The notes beneath the pieces were generated by a model that saw only the letters and a program-made list of their open reading frames with translations, ran no database searches and was not told where the DNA came from. Positions 33,582-45,100 of a stretch of DNA of 64,000 nt are shown here, one piece after another (position 1 is the stretch's first letter; every line of letters starts with the position of its first letter). Origin of the DNA: Amoebophrya sp. A120 (lineage: Eukaryota > Sar > Dinophyceae > Syndiniales > Amoebophryaceae); contig CAJINV010000003.1 in assembly GCA_905178155.1 (NCBI GenBank), forward strand, positions 5,671,985 through 5,735,984, written 5' to 3'. A program made the translations under genes and the position numbers.

Positions 33582-34329
33582 GATTTGAGAAAGGATGTTG
33601 TGAAAACTCAAATTATAATCAACTGGGTGAGCTCTGCGGTATATGGAAATTTTCAAGCTTGGTTAGTCTTAGTTTTCTTTTCATGCACTACTACTGCGAG
33701 CAGGAGGTCGCTCATCTAATTTCTTATCTGGTACTATCGAAAGCTAGTTACATATTGCGGACGTTCTCGACGCTTCAGCCGATCTCAGGCGTTGCGGGTT
33801 TTTACCCAGAAAAATGAGGCTTGTTCCAGCCGTAGTACAACTTTCTTGACTAAGACAGATCTTTCCTTGTCAGATTCTTCTGATGCCATCAAGACGACAA
33901 GAACGATCGAAGATGAAACTCAAGCTTCACGAAAAGGTAGTAGATCTTTTCGTACAAACAGGAAGACGACCAAAGTGCAAACGACAAAAAAACGATACTT
34001 GACTTGACTAAGCATTCTGAACAGCGGAGGCTATGGACCGGAGTCCTGCAAGGTCGGTGAACAACTGCGCGCTCAAGAATCGAGGAGTGAGACTTCGCCT
34101 TCCGAAGTACTGCTTTGGCGAAGACAGGACCTCCCGCTGACGTGGCCGTGATTTGAGGTAAAGCTTGAAACACACAGCGAGCGCCTTCATAAAGAACAAA
34201 GGAGCAAGAGTTTTGAAGTTTCATTGGTTGTAACACATCCTCTTTCGAAAGAAACGAGACCAAAGGGAAACAAATTTGCAATTGCAGTTTATTCAGAAAC
34301 CACTTGTCATCCGACACGAAACGTCATTT
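33582..34329. other. Spacer, no supported gene
   Basis: Short open frames on both strands (a plus-strand Lys/Thr/Ser-rich one at 33.79-34.0 kb) lack motifs and exon-like codon use. No feature called. Confidence 0.4.
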
Positions 34330-35921
34330 TTACTCCATGCCTTCCATGGCAACAGCCTCGACCTTTCCCCGTCGCCACTGTTGGTAGAAGTCCTTCAGTT
34401 TTTGCTCTGTCTCGCCGGGCTTGCCCTCCGCTAGGCCCTTGCCGTACAGTGGAAAGTATACCCCTTTCCGGATGTCCAGAATGCAGGCCTCCGCCTTGCC
34501 CGCCTCCTGCGGCACCTTGCAGAGCGCGCGGACCTGGGGGGAGGCCCCGCCCGGCATCACGGCGCAGTAGACCGGCAGCGTGCCGAGGGTGTCGGTCGAC
34601 GACCCCCGCGCTGCCTCCTCCGTGCGAATGAACTCCGACAGCCCCACGAGGGAGCCGGCCAGCCTCTTCTTGCTCTCCGGGTCCTGGACCGACTCCAGAA
34701 ACAAGCAGAAACAGGGCTCCAGGTTGATCTCCTGTCCCGGCGCCGCCAGGTTCTTGACCGGCTGCGCCGCGTCGCGGGCCCGGCGCTCCACCTGGTGCAG
34801 CATGACACCTCGGCGCTCCGCCTCGCCGCGGCTGGGCTTCTGCACGTATCGTGTGTAGTCCGCGTCGTGCGTGTAGCTGAGACAGAGCGGGTCCGGGTCC
34901 CCGGTGCCGCGGCGCGCGCGGTCCTGCCGAAACTGGTCCGACACCCGGTACTTGGCGTTCAGCGACCACAGCAAGCAGTATGAGAGTGCACAACTTTTCT
35001 CCCCCTCATTTGTAGTGCATGAACAGCAATACAAGTGCTGGTAAAAGTGCAGCTTTTGCATGACAAATCCACACAGGATTGTTGTAGTGCTGTTTGGGCT
35101 GCCAGATGAACCTGTCCTGTAAACAGTGCCAAGAGGGAAACAATAACAAAGCCTGGAATTGGCTTTTTACATGACAAAGGAGGGGAATGCGAAATCGTGC
35201 AGTCTCATAAGAAGTTGACGCGCTCGCCCGAGGCAATGTCGTCGGCCCCGTGGCGGTGGCGGCCGAGGTGAAGTATCGCGCGGCCCTTCAGGTGCTCGTA
35301 GGTGAAGCCCTCCTTCCGGTGTTCGGGGGCGTCAATCAGATGGCAGAAGGATAGTGTCGCCCCCGTGAACTCCTTGCCCAGGCACACGTTCAAGGTCACG
35401 TCACTGTCGTCCTCGTGCATGTCGAGGCCGCTGTCGCTGTCCGCGCTGTACCGCACGCAGAAGCAGTGGTGGTCGTCGAACCCCTCCGCCTCGACGGGGA
35501 ACACCTCCTTCGCCAGCGGGTGCACGTAGTGCGTCTGCAGGTAGGAGGCGAAGGGCTCCAGCCCGAGCTGGTTCAGCACGATGCCGTACCGGTTCATGCC
35601 GTTGGGCCGGTCCAGGTACCCGTCCAGGCTGCCCTCGTCCCGGTCGTCCGCGTTGGCCAGCTTGGTGGCGTGGTCGATCTCCGCCACCAGCTGGTCGCAA
35701 AGGGCGGGCGAGAAGCAGGGGAAGGAGTACACACCCGGCATGTGCTGCTGCAGGAACGGGGCGGCGAAGTTCTTCGTCTTCACCGCCTCCACAAACGCCG
35801 GGTCCAGCCACTCACTGTCGAACTTCTCCGAGAACTTCCCGCTCTCAAACAGCGGCGCCTGCTTCCCCCCGTACACGCCCTGCTTGTACAGGTCCCCGAA
35901 GAAAAACCTGCGCGTGCCCAT
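34330..35921 (-). CDS. 2-oxoglutarate/Fe(II)-dependent oxygenase, 451 aa
   Basis: Two exons (35921-35210 and 34973-34330, 1356 nt) are separated only by an introner unit. The first 240 residues hold the prolyl/lysyl-hydroxylase-type double-stranded beta helix. They contain the iron motif H-x-D in DMHEDDSDVTLNVCLG, a distal His in LGRHRHGADDI, and an Arg in GERVNFLLW that would hold 2-oxoglutarate. The upstream part (LQQHMPGVYSFPCFS) resembles OGFOD2-type proteins. The C-terminal 200 residues are a separate domain with a strand LPVYCAVMP and ACILDIRKGVYFPLYG that suggests a thioredoxin-like fold, but no Cys-x-x-Cys motif is visible, so that is tentative. The substrate is unknown. Without splicing the ORF stops at exactly the position where the domain should continue. 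Confidence 0.85.
34979..35209 (-). mobile_element. Introner-like intron, family D, 4/5 TSD
   Basis: A 231-bp unit with TIR TATGAGAGTGCAC / TATGAGACTGCAC. The flanks are AGCAG and AGAAG. It is the only intron of the oxygenase gene. Removal with one flank gives GERVNF|LLWSLNAKY, the expected end of the beta-helix core. Internal GCATGACAAA blocks resemble those of family A interiors. Confidence 0.85.
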
Positions 35922-36745
35922 CCTTCGAGATTTACGGTACGATAATTTTTACACTTTGACACAAATTATAACGGGAGCACTAGTAGCAGCGAAAAGCGTG
36001 CTTGAGAACTCTAGAAGATGAAAGCAGCATATACGTACTTGCGTGCCTCATCTCGAGGCTTTGAAATTTTCTTCGAAGATGGGAAATGCCTCCGTAAGGG
36101 GTAGGATATGGAATTGAATAGCCGGGGTACATGCTGAACAGAACGAAAAACTATTCTGCAGCTGGGTCGTGGTGCCTGGGGTTTAATTCCTGCTATGTGA
36201 AAAAAATGAAATAGCCGGGGTTTGTAAACGAAACCAGATTCAACGCCCCGTGGCCTCTGAAGTGCGTCCCCGTACAAAACCAGTCGCTAACACTTAGCTC
36301 ACAACTAAGTACAAAACACCCTCAGAAACACTCTGAACAAGCCCAACAAGAGATCTCACATGAGTTTTCGTGGCCCAGATTGATTCATGATTTCAAAAAA
36401 TTTTACATACAGTTGCTCCAGTACATGTACAACCAACCTCCGTGCGAAAATCCCCCGCCAAGCTTGTTCGCGAATGAAAAACTCTACGTCATGTCCGGCT
36501 TTCTGAACATATGCCGACGGGGCGCTCCTTCTTTTAGCAAAGTAATCAGCAAAGTAAGTACTCAAATAAGTGGTGTTTGTACTGTTTGAAATTTCGGGTT
36601 TTTAATAAAGTATCTCGCGTTCTTGCGTCAGACGCAATAAAATTTTTAACTTCCAACTCACTAAGTTCTGATGTACAAGTAAACTTTACAGCAGCTGCTG
36701 CCCCAACCAAAAGTTCCCAGAGAACTACCTGTCCTTTCATCCCAG
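35922..36745. other. Spacer between V-ATPase copy B 3' end and oxygenase
   Basis: AT-rich, with no supported exon. A minus-strand frame at 36.36-36.57 kb directly behind copy B is likely 3' UTR. Confidence 0.4.
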
Positions 36746-39700
36746 TTACGTTCCGCGATCCGCGCTCAGCAATTTCTCGTGCCGGAACGGCAGGAATTCG
36801 TGCCCGTCGGCGCGGTAGAATTTGGACTGGAACTCGACCCAGTGGAGACGCAGCGTGTGCATGAAACACTCCATCACGTCCATGCCAAGGAAAATGGCTA
36901 CCGTGACCAGCATGAAGCTGAAAAAGCTCACGTAAATCTTCACCGCTTTTATCAAGATAAAATTGTCCGCCGCGAGGCTGCTTGCGAACAACATCTTGAA
37001 GAAGACCACGCTCAGCTGTTGGTGCGCCAGCGACAACGCCCAGAGACGGAGGTAGGACGCCGTGTGCGACACGCTCCCTGTCGTGGTGGAGTGTTCCGTT
37101 CGGAGGATTGAAATGCAGGAACATATATGAAATCATTGATTTCCATGCAACAACACAAGCGGCGATGAAGGAATATGATTTGAATGCGTCAAGAAATGTT
37201 TCTTCGGCAACAAGGACAAAAAAAAACGCGAAGTACCGAGCACGAATTCGATCGTTTCGATGATTTGGTGGATGCAGGTTTCGCCGAAGTCGAATTTGGG
37301 CTCCTTCTCCGGCTCGTAGGCGACGGCGGAGGATTCCGAGAGTGGCATGAAGCTTTGGCCGGCCCGGTGCTGGTTCGTGCGGTGCTTGGCGAGCGCCCAC
37401 AGGATCAGCGGTTTGGGTATCAGCAAAAGCGGCACGGAGACGAGCATGCACTGGAAGAGGAACCACTGGGTCTCCTTCGCGTGTTCGTACAGTGGCAGCT
37501 TGTTCTCCGTCTGCATCACCATGCAGATCAGCGTGTTGATGATGCTGGGCGGGTCGCGCATGGGCGTCACCCACTTGTAGAGAATCATGTAGTCCATGTA
37601 GCCAAAAAAGGCCACCATGAACATCATCATGGGCACAAACTCGAAGCAGAAGTCGATCCGGTTGCGCTCAAAAATCACGTTCGACAAGCGGAGAAACAAG
37701 CCGAGAATCATGTGCGCCACCCCGAGTAGCACGGAGATCTTCATTTTCATGCTATTCATGAAATTCAGCTCGTTCTGCGCCCCCTTCCAAGCGGGGTCCA
37801 CGCCAAAGGGGTAGGGGCCCTGGTGGTCTGCTACGTACTGCCGACCCTGCTCGCCCTCGACCATGGTCTGCCCTCGGTTCTTAGGATCAAAGTTCGGAAC
37901 CCAATACCTGGATTGGTGCTGAAAAATGTTTCGACCCCTGTTCCCAGATGCGGTGTGGGAGGTTTCGCAAAAAACAGTATCACAAATGATCAAACTGATG
38001 TCTTGACTGAAATAGTACTGTGTTCGATCACTTTCGTGCCCGGGATTTCTCCATCTCGACCCTAGCAAATTCACACCGAGTGAGAAAAAGTCGTTGTAAA
38101 GCAACCCCGCGTACACTGCAAAAAAACCCATCATGACGAGCTGTGTATTTTTTGAATTTCATCACAATATGCACGAAAAAAAAACAAAGGGCCTCCAGCA
38201 TTCACAATCACGATGCTGCAGATGCAGTGGATGCCAATGGACCTCATTTGTGATGAGAAACAAAGAACATACGTACTTCTTCTTACCATGTAGCGGAAGT
38301 CCCAGATCGCTGGGTACTGGAACTTAATCAAGTGCTCGTGCTGCGTGATTCCGATCCCTATTGCGAAGAGCATGAGCCTATCAACTGTAAAAATGTCTGG
38401 GTCTGGAAGAATGCAAGTTTGTCATGCTTGTCTGGCATGACCTGAGAATCTGTGTTGCATAGGCACGAAAAGGCCCTCTTACCTGTCACGCAAAAGCGCA
38501 GTTTGCCATGCGGAATACCTAAGACATGGGAGCCAAAAAATTTGTCATGCGTAGCTGCGTATTGCAGTCCGTCTACCATTCACTTTTAGCATCACAAGTT
38601 TCCAGACCCAGACATTTTTGCATTTGATAGAGCCCGTGCCCGATGTCCCCAAACATAACGCCGAAGAGAAACGGGAAGGTCACCGCGGAAAACAAGACTG
38701 GCGTCATTTCCTGATATCTGGGCACACCGTAGGTGTTCACCATAGTTTGAAACGGGGACAGAAATGCATTCGTCTTAAAGTATGTCGGCGGCCCGGATTT
38801 TTGCTCGCCCCCATGATGTCCGCCCACCGAGAAACTGGAACCTAGAAAGTTGCATGAACGCAGCTGCGTTGTAGTGAAGTGCCGCTGCCTCGTGCGGTAA
38901 GCGGGTAAAACATCATCGCCTAAAGAACGAACGTCTTCCCGCTATCTAGCGTCTTCTTATTTTCAACTTTGCTGTATAACAACAAAACTCTTCCCTTTCT
39001 GCCTGCAACACTTTATGAATTTCCCAATACGGTCGGTGATGAGCATTGCAGAGCAGTGCGTGGTCCGCGATTCGGCTATCAAAACGCGGCGAACGTAATC
39101 TTCTTCGTAGGCGGGATACCACACCTGTGCCCGCAACGTCGTCCCTTCCCCCTCGCACATATCCAGTACCGCGTAGATGCCTGCATAGATTGAATCGAAA
39201 CAATAGGTCGTACTACCTACTACCATCGGTGCTCCACAACGCGCCTTCAACCACGCGTGAGTAATGAGTACTACACTGATAACGACAAAATGAGAAAGCT
39301 CCTCGTCCAAGCAGTATCATTTTTAAGTACCTTTCTCCTTCAACAGGAACAGGCGCCAGTCCTCCAGCAGGCTGTTGTAGCTGCCGGACTGGCGCTCCAG
39401 AATGTGCAGCAGCTCGTCGCGGAGTAGGCGCTCGCTGGCCATGAGTGCGCGCTCCTTCTCCGAGGCCTCGACGGTCACACTGCGCAGCTTTTCGCGGGCT
39501 TGCTGCGCCGTGGTGACCCAGGGGTAGGTGTTGGCGCCAAACTGGTTGCACGCCCTCAAAATCCGGGCGTGCATGGCGGAGCTGGAGTTCCCCTGGTAGT
39601 AGATCACGAACACGCTCTTCTGGCAGTCCTCCCCGGTCTTCGGATCCGTCAGGGGCTCTGTGATCTGCCGGAAGTGCGTGAAGGCGTTGCCGCGCGTGGA

Positions 39701-41116
39701 CCGGAACACGAACTTCGCAAACCGCTCCTGGTCGAGTTGGTTCACCACCCCGGCGGCGTTGTTGAACATCATACTGGTGGCGGCCCCGCCGGTTGACCCG
39801 AAGGATCCCCCGCCCAGCAGGTGCTCGTCCGGCCGGTTCACCAACTTCTGCGCCTCCGCGAAGGTCGTGTCGGGGTGGTGGGCCTCGCTCACCAGCGGGC
39901 TACCGATCACGACGTCCGAGAGCAACGCGGAGCCGGAGGCTGCCCCGGGGCCGACGCCCGGGCCGGCGAGGCCGCCGCCGCCCTGGAACAAAGCCATCGA
40001 CGCGGACTCCACCACGTACCGCTCCTCGATGCTCGCGTTGCGCGCAGCCAACAACTGTTTCTGGTTTTCGTCCAGGGCCGCAATGTTTCGGAAAGTTTGG
40101 CGCACCTCCGCTTCGACCTGATCCAGCTTTAGCGGCGAGCTACCTTGCGCAGCGAGGCGAGTATGGAATTCGCGTCTTCGATTGAGCCAAACTGCACCTC
40201 ATTTGTGCTCCTTGCAGCATGTGATTAAGAATTAATGCATGCTGTAGTTGCAAGGCCAATAAACCATAGGTCGGCCTCACATGGGCTTGGGCATCGTCGG
40301 GGAATAAAATCGAAGAGTAGCTAGATTCTTCTTGCGACGTCCCACGGATGTGGTGCCGAATTTTTGTCACATTTCTTCAGAAATCATCTCTATCTACTGA
40401 GAAATGGAAACTCAAATCTGCAGCCGACTCAACTAAAGCCCAGCCTGGATAAAAGCCTTCCACATCGTTCTGGAACATCGTCAATTCGGCCCGGCGGCAC
40501 TTCTCCAAGAGAAAGCGCACCTCCCGCTCCACTTCCTCAATGCGCTGGATAAACTTCTTATACCTGGTATTTATTATTCATCGCTTCGATGGCGTCATTC
40601 TCATCTGTAAGTGAACGCACCACGCTTTGTTTCTTCATGCCAAAAATGACGAAATTATAATTATCAAAAACTGACGGCAGACCAATGCAGCTTGGAACGA
40701 AAACAAATAGTACGGTCTCTGCGGGGCGACGGTGGCCGCGTGAAGGTCCTGAAACTGCAAGTTCGCGTTCGAACCCAGCACGTCCACGAAGTGGCGAGCC
40801 TTCTCGACGGGCAGTATCAAATGCAAATATGCCTGGGTCTGGAAACCTGTGATGCTGAACTGAGCACGATTGAAGCGCTCGCAATGGCAGCCAAGCATGA
40901 CAAGTTTTTGAGACGCCTGCTGAAGCCTGGCACGCATCACAAATTGCGTTTTTGCATGACAAAGGACGCTCCTCTTTCGCTGCTCATGGAACACAGATTT
41001 TCCAGGACTGCAAGACACGCATCACAAATTCCACTCTCCCAGACCCAGACATTTTTGCAAACCATAGGTAGCACCAGGGTGCCACTGCACATGGTCTCTG
41101 ATCGAAAGAGCCCCAT
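36746..41116 (-). CDS. V-type H+-ATPase subunit a, copy B (926 aa)
   Basis: Exons: 41116-41067, 40809-40714, 40563-40452, 40156-39331, 39180-39012, 38834-38630, 38373-38287, 38140-37237 and 37077-36746 (2781 nt, in frame). Start [19 protein letters not shown] matches the other copies. The cytosolic domain has [20 protein letters not shown] and a Gly/Ala-rich insertion at about 120-180. The membrane domain has [48 protein letters not shown] (TM7 arginine) and [16 protein letters not shown] 47-residue segment after NLLGSRW (from RNPGHES) is open and was kept as coding, but could be an unspliced insertion. Five introns are GT-AG and three are introner units. It would function as a V0 stator subunit in an acidic compartment different from that of A or C. 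Confidence 0.92.
38379..38629 (-). mobile_element. Introner-like intron, family A, perfect 5-bp TSD
   Basis: A 251-bp unit with TIR TATCAACTGTAAAAATGTC / TATCAAATGCAAAAATGTC plus TGGGTCTGGAA. GAGCC on both sides (38374-38378 and 38630-38634). It splits the invariant GDIGHG|L motif region of V-ATPase copy B. This is the one perfect copy for which a GC-AG cut (GG|GCTC … GATAG|GCTC) would also restore the frame. Confidence 0.92.
40162..40451 (-). mobile_element. Introner-like intron, diverged, in V-ATPase copy B
   Basis: A 290-bp unit with TAT…ATA ends (TATCCAGGCTGG and …CGAATTCCATA in minus reading). The TIR is weak and the flanks (GCGAG and AAAGC) are decayed. Excision with 5 nt gives [19 protein letters not shown] in frame. 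No GT donor is available. Confidence 0.5.
40815..41066 (-). mobile_element. Introner-like intron, family A, 4/5 TSD
   Basis: A 252-bp unit with plus start TATCAAATGCAAATATGCC and inverse end TATGGTTTGCAAAAATGTC, with TGGGTCTGG on both arms. The flanks are GGCAG and GGTAG. It splits the N-terminal signature of copy [15 protein letters not shown], after only 16 codons. Confidence 0.88.
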
Positions 41117-42117
41117 GTTGACGCAGCAGAGACGAGAAGTACTCCGCGCACGTCGTCCCCTGCCCGACCTGGAGTCCCCGCGCTCTCAGCCGTAACGCTT
41201 CCGCACTCGCGGCAGGTTGCCGGTGGTCGGCAGCGCCCCGGCCATAGTCGGCCCGACGGATTGTTTTCAGACGAACTACCGCGGCTCCCGCACCCTGCTG
41301 GCTACGACTTGCGGCGCCGGACGGTAGCAAATGCAAGACGCACAAACGAGGCGCTACTCGATATTTTCGTTTTCGTCAAACTCATGAACTTGTTTTCGCT
41401 TCGACAATGGCGTGTTTCGATAGTAAAACAATATATACAGCACAAAAGTGAATCAACCCCAAATTGAAAAACGGTGGTGTTTCTTTCTCTGGCGGCGGAA
41501 AGAAGATAGAGCGCATCTTCAACAACCCTCAGATTACACAGCCCACACGACACACACAGAAGACCCGAAGCAGCGTCGAACACACGATGCGACGTTTTCC
41601 ACCCTTTCCATCCAGACGACAGCTGTGAAGTATTTCTTTTTCTTCCCAGACCCGAAAATTGATAACAGGTGTCTGTGTTTCTGTCTTCTCAGTGAGAAAT
41701 CAAACAATCAGTCCTCAAGAACTTTGCTGTGGCTCGCTGAAAAACATCAGCGCGCTGGAGCATAAAGGAGTGCTCATGCAATCGTAAAAGAATAGTGAGT
41801 AGAATCATGAAAATCCAAGTTCGGTCGTGAAAAAATCATATGCAGCACAACGCAGCGCGGTCATGTTGTACTCTCGTTTTCAGTGCACGAGAACAAACCA
41901 GCCTGCCCCGTCCCAGGTAAAAGTAGTTGAAAGGCAGTTTATCCGCTTGTCTCTCGGTTTAGAAGAGAAAGACCGTGCACCGCGGACATGAAAAGTGTGG
42001 TCGGAGAAAGTAAGTAAGTATCAATCTCCTCTGCGCCACCTCCAGCCGCAGCGCACTTCTCCCATCTGCACACGAAGGCGCCGTAGGTTTCTGTATATTC
42101 ATTGACCGCGCGGGGGC
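41117..42117. other. Spacer between V-ATPase copies B and C
   Basis: About 1 kb without a supported exon. It holds the 5' region of copy B and the 3' region of copy C. The two copies are direct neighbours in the same orientation. Confidence 0.45.
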
Positions 42118-45100
42118 CTATGAAGACGTGTCGATGGACAGTAGCTGCTTGTGGTTGTAGGGTTCAAACAGCTGCCCGTCGGCGTGGAAGAACTTAGACT
42201 GGAACTCGACCCAGTGCAGACGCAGCGTGTGTAGGAAGCATTCCAGAGAGTCCATGCAGAGGAGCACCGCGAAGGTGACCATCAGCCAGACTGCGAAGCC
42301 GAAGAAGACCGCCAAAGGGTTGCCGCTGGTGATGGCGCCGGCCAAGGTCTTCTGAAAGAAAACCAGCGACAGCTGCTGGTGCGCCAAACTCAAGGCCCAC
42401 ATACGCAGGTACGAAGCAGTGTGGGAGACCGTCCCCAGGACGTATTCAATCGTGAAAATGATCTGCAGTAGTTTCATTTTTTGCACACGACGACCGGGTT
42501 GCTTGTTTTCATTGCAACAAATAAACTGTGCAAGAACATCGCGCTCCTCCTTCTGGCGTTCATCTTTCTACTCAAGGAGGACAACAAGAACTACCGAGGA
42601 CCTACTTGGAGCAATGATTATTTTGGTAGACATTTGATATATACTTGTTCAATCGCCTCTTCTGAGAATGGTGGGTGTTCCTCGACTTCCTCGTGGCCCG
42701 CCTTGTCGGGCAGCGCGGCATGCTCTTCGTGGGCCTTGGATCGGTAGTAGAGCACAACCATCTTCGGAAACAGCAACCAGGGCACGGAGAGCAACGTCAT
42801 GCCGAAGAGCGCACCTTCCAACGCGATGCTGCCGTCCCACAGCGGCGCGGGGTCCGGCTGGTGCATGGCCATGCTGATCAGCGAGTTGATCAGCGAGGGC
42901 GGGTTGTCCAGCGGGGTGACCCACTTGTACATGATCATGAAGTCCATGTACCCAAAAAAGCTGAGCATGAACATCAGCATCGGAATGCACTCACAGCAGA
43001 AGTCCACGACGGACTTTTCGTAGATGGCGTTGCTCCACTTCAGAAACACCCCCACCAACATCTGCGACACGCCAAACAGCACCGCCATCTTCATCTTCAG
43101 CGAGTTCATGAACAGCAGTTCGTTTTGTGCGCCGGCCCAAGCCGGGTCAATGCCTTGGATTTTTTGTTGGGCGTACTTGTTTTTACTCCTTAGCTCGACG
43201 AACTCAGTTTGCAAAACTTCACACCGTGAAAAGCGGTTAAGTACCTTCAGGGGCGGGAGACAAAAAACAATGCACCTGAATCAAGAGTGAAGTAGCGGGT
43301 AAAAATAAAGCCTTCATACCGAACGGAACAGGTCCCGGCCCGCCTTCGTTTTTGACGTCGTACAGTGGATAGTAGTTCTGTATGGGATCTGTTTCTTTTG
43401 CGTCCGTGGCCCATTTTGTTCCGAACAGGTTCATACCCAGGGAAACAAAATCGTTGTACCTGCAAGTTGTATATGAGATGAATGTGGCTTCTTCGCCTGT
43501 CGCACTCGTCGAAGACTGGTAGCAATAAATTGAGGGATACAACGCAGCAGAAACTGATGATCCACATGCCTGCCCAGAAAGCGTGATAAATTTTTCTTCT
43601 GCGCTGCTCCTCTGGGATGAAACAAAATAGAAACACAATACAACAGGCCGGCGTAGACCGCGAAGATGCTCATGAGGAGCAGCATGAAGCGCGCACTGTA
43701 TAGCCCCGGTTGCGAGTACTGCAGGGAGCCGGCGTTGAAGCAGCACCAGAGGGCGAAGAGGAACATCAGGGTTCCGTGTCCAACATCTCCGTACATGATA
43801 CCAAAGATGAAGGGAAATGTCACCGCAGCTGTTTATTTTTGCTTGAATTAATACGGTTCTTTTCACCGCTTCTTGCCTTCGAAAACTTCTCAAAAACGTC
43901 GCGCAAGATGTCGGTGCGCGATAAAAAAGCCCGCGCTCTCGATGAATTCTCCCCAGCGTAGTAGTTGGGGAGGAAAATAAAGTCGAAATGCTACATTGCA
44001 GGAGCACTTTGCGCGATTGTTCGCCGACAGAAAAATAGCATTTTGATCTTTGTGTAGAGTACTGAACGGCACGGGACTGGCCTCTTTGTATCTCGGAACG
44101 CCGTAGGTGTTGACCAAGTCCTGGAAGGGCCCGAGGAAGTCGTTGGTTCGGAAGTAGGTGGGCGCGTTCTTCATGGACCGCGTTTTGTCGGAGATGAGGT
44201 AGGCCGTCCCATTCGCGTCGGAGTTCTTGACCAGCAGCGTGCGGATGGATTCCTCGTCCGCGGCTGGGTACCACACGTTGATGCGCAGGGTGGTCTCGCC
44301 CTCGCACTGGTTCAGAATGGCGTACACCGACTTCTCCTTCATGCAGAACAGCCGCCAGTTATTGTGAGGAAAAATATCCCCACCCCATAGTCAAGATGGG
44401 AAATCTGCAACACAAACGCGGAAGTTTTGGGAGTCACGCATGACATAAACAGACTGTGCAACTACGGGATGGCATTGTGTTTCGGGTGAGTTGATCAACC
44501 CAAAGACGCCGCCACCCCTCTGTATTGTAGTGCAGTTTCGCAAGGACAGCCGCATCGCAAAGCCATCTCCTCATCCTATTTGCAGCATCACAAATTCCAA
44601 AACACGATTGGAAATGGCTCTCATGGGGATGCGCATTACAAGTCTTCCTGTCTTTGCAAATCTGCATGACAACTCTGGGATGGGGACGCTTTTACTCAGG
44701 ATACCAGTCCTCCAGCAAACTGTTGCCGGTCTGCGTCTTCGACAGCAGGCGCGCGGACTCCCCGATCACATACGACTCGAAAGCCAGTTGGGCCTTTTTC
44801 TTATCCTGTGCAAAAGTATCGTACTCGTAGGAATTGCAGTCATGCATTACAAATCTTTTCTTTAAGGTACTTAAATCAGCATTGCAAATCTTCCTTTCTC
44901 ATGCTGAGGAAATTTGTAATGCATTTATACGAGTACGACACTTTTGCAATTCATATTTCTTGTCCGCCACCAACTGCGTCAACGCCGCCAACCGCGTGCG
45001 GGCGTCCTGCCCGGAGACTGGAGTGACGCGTTTTGGAAAGATTACAACATCGCAGGTAGAAGTTGTGGTACTACGCGTAGTTGATTTTTGTTTCAACTAT

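Noticed and set aside
33889-34317. Minus-strand ORF of 142 codons downstream of the oxygenase gene
   Set aside because: It begins after the oxygenase stop, has no motif and has AT-rich codon use; probably 3' UTR or spacer.
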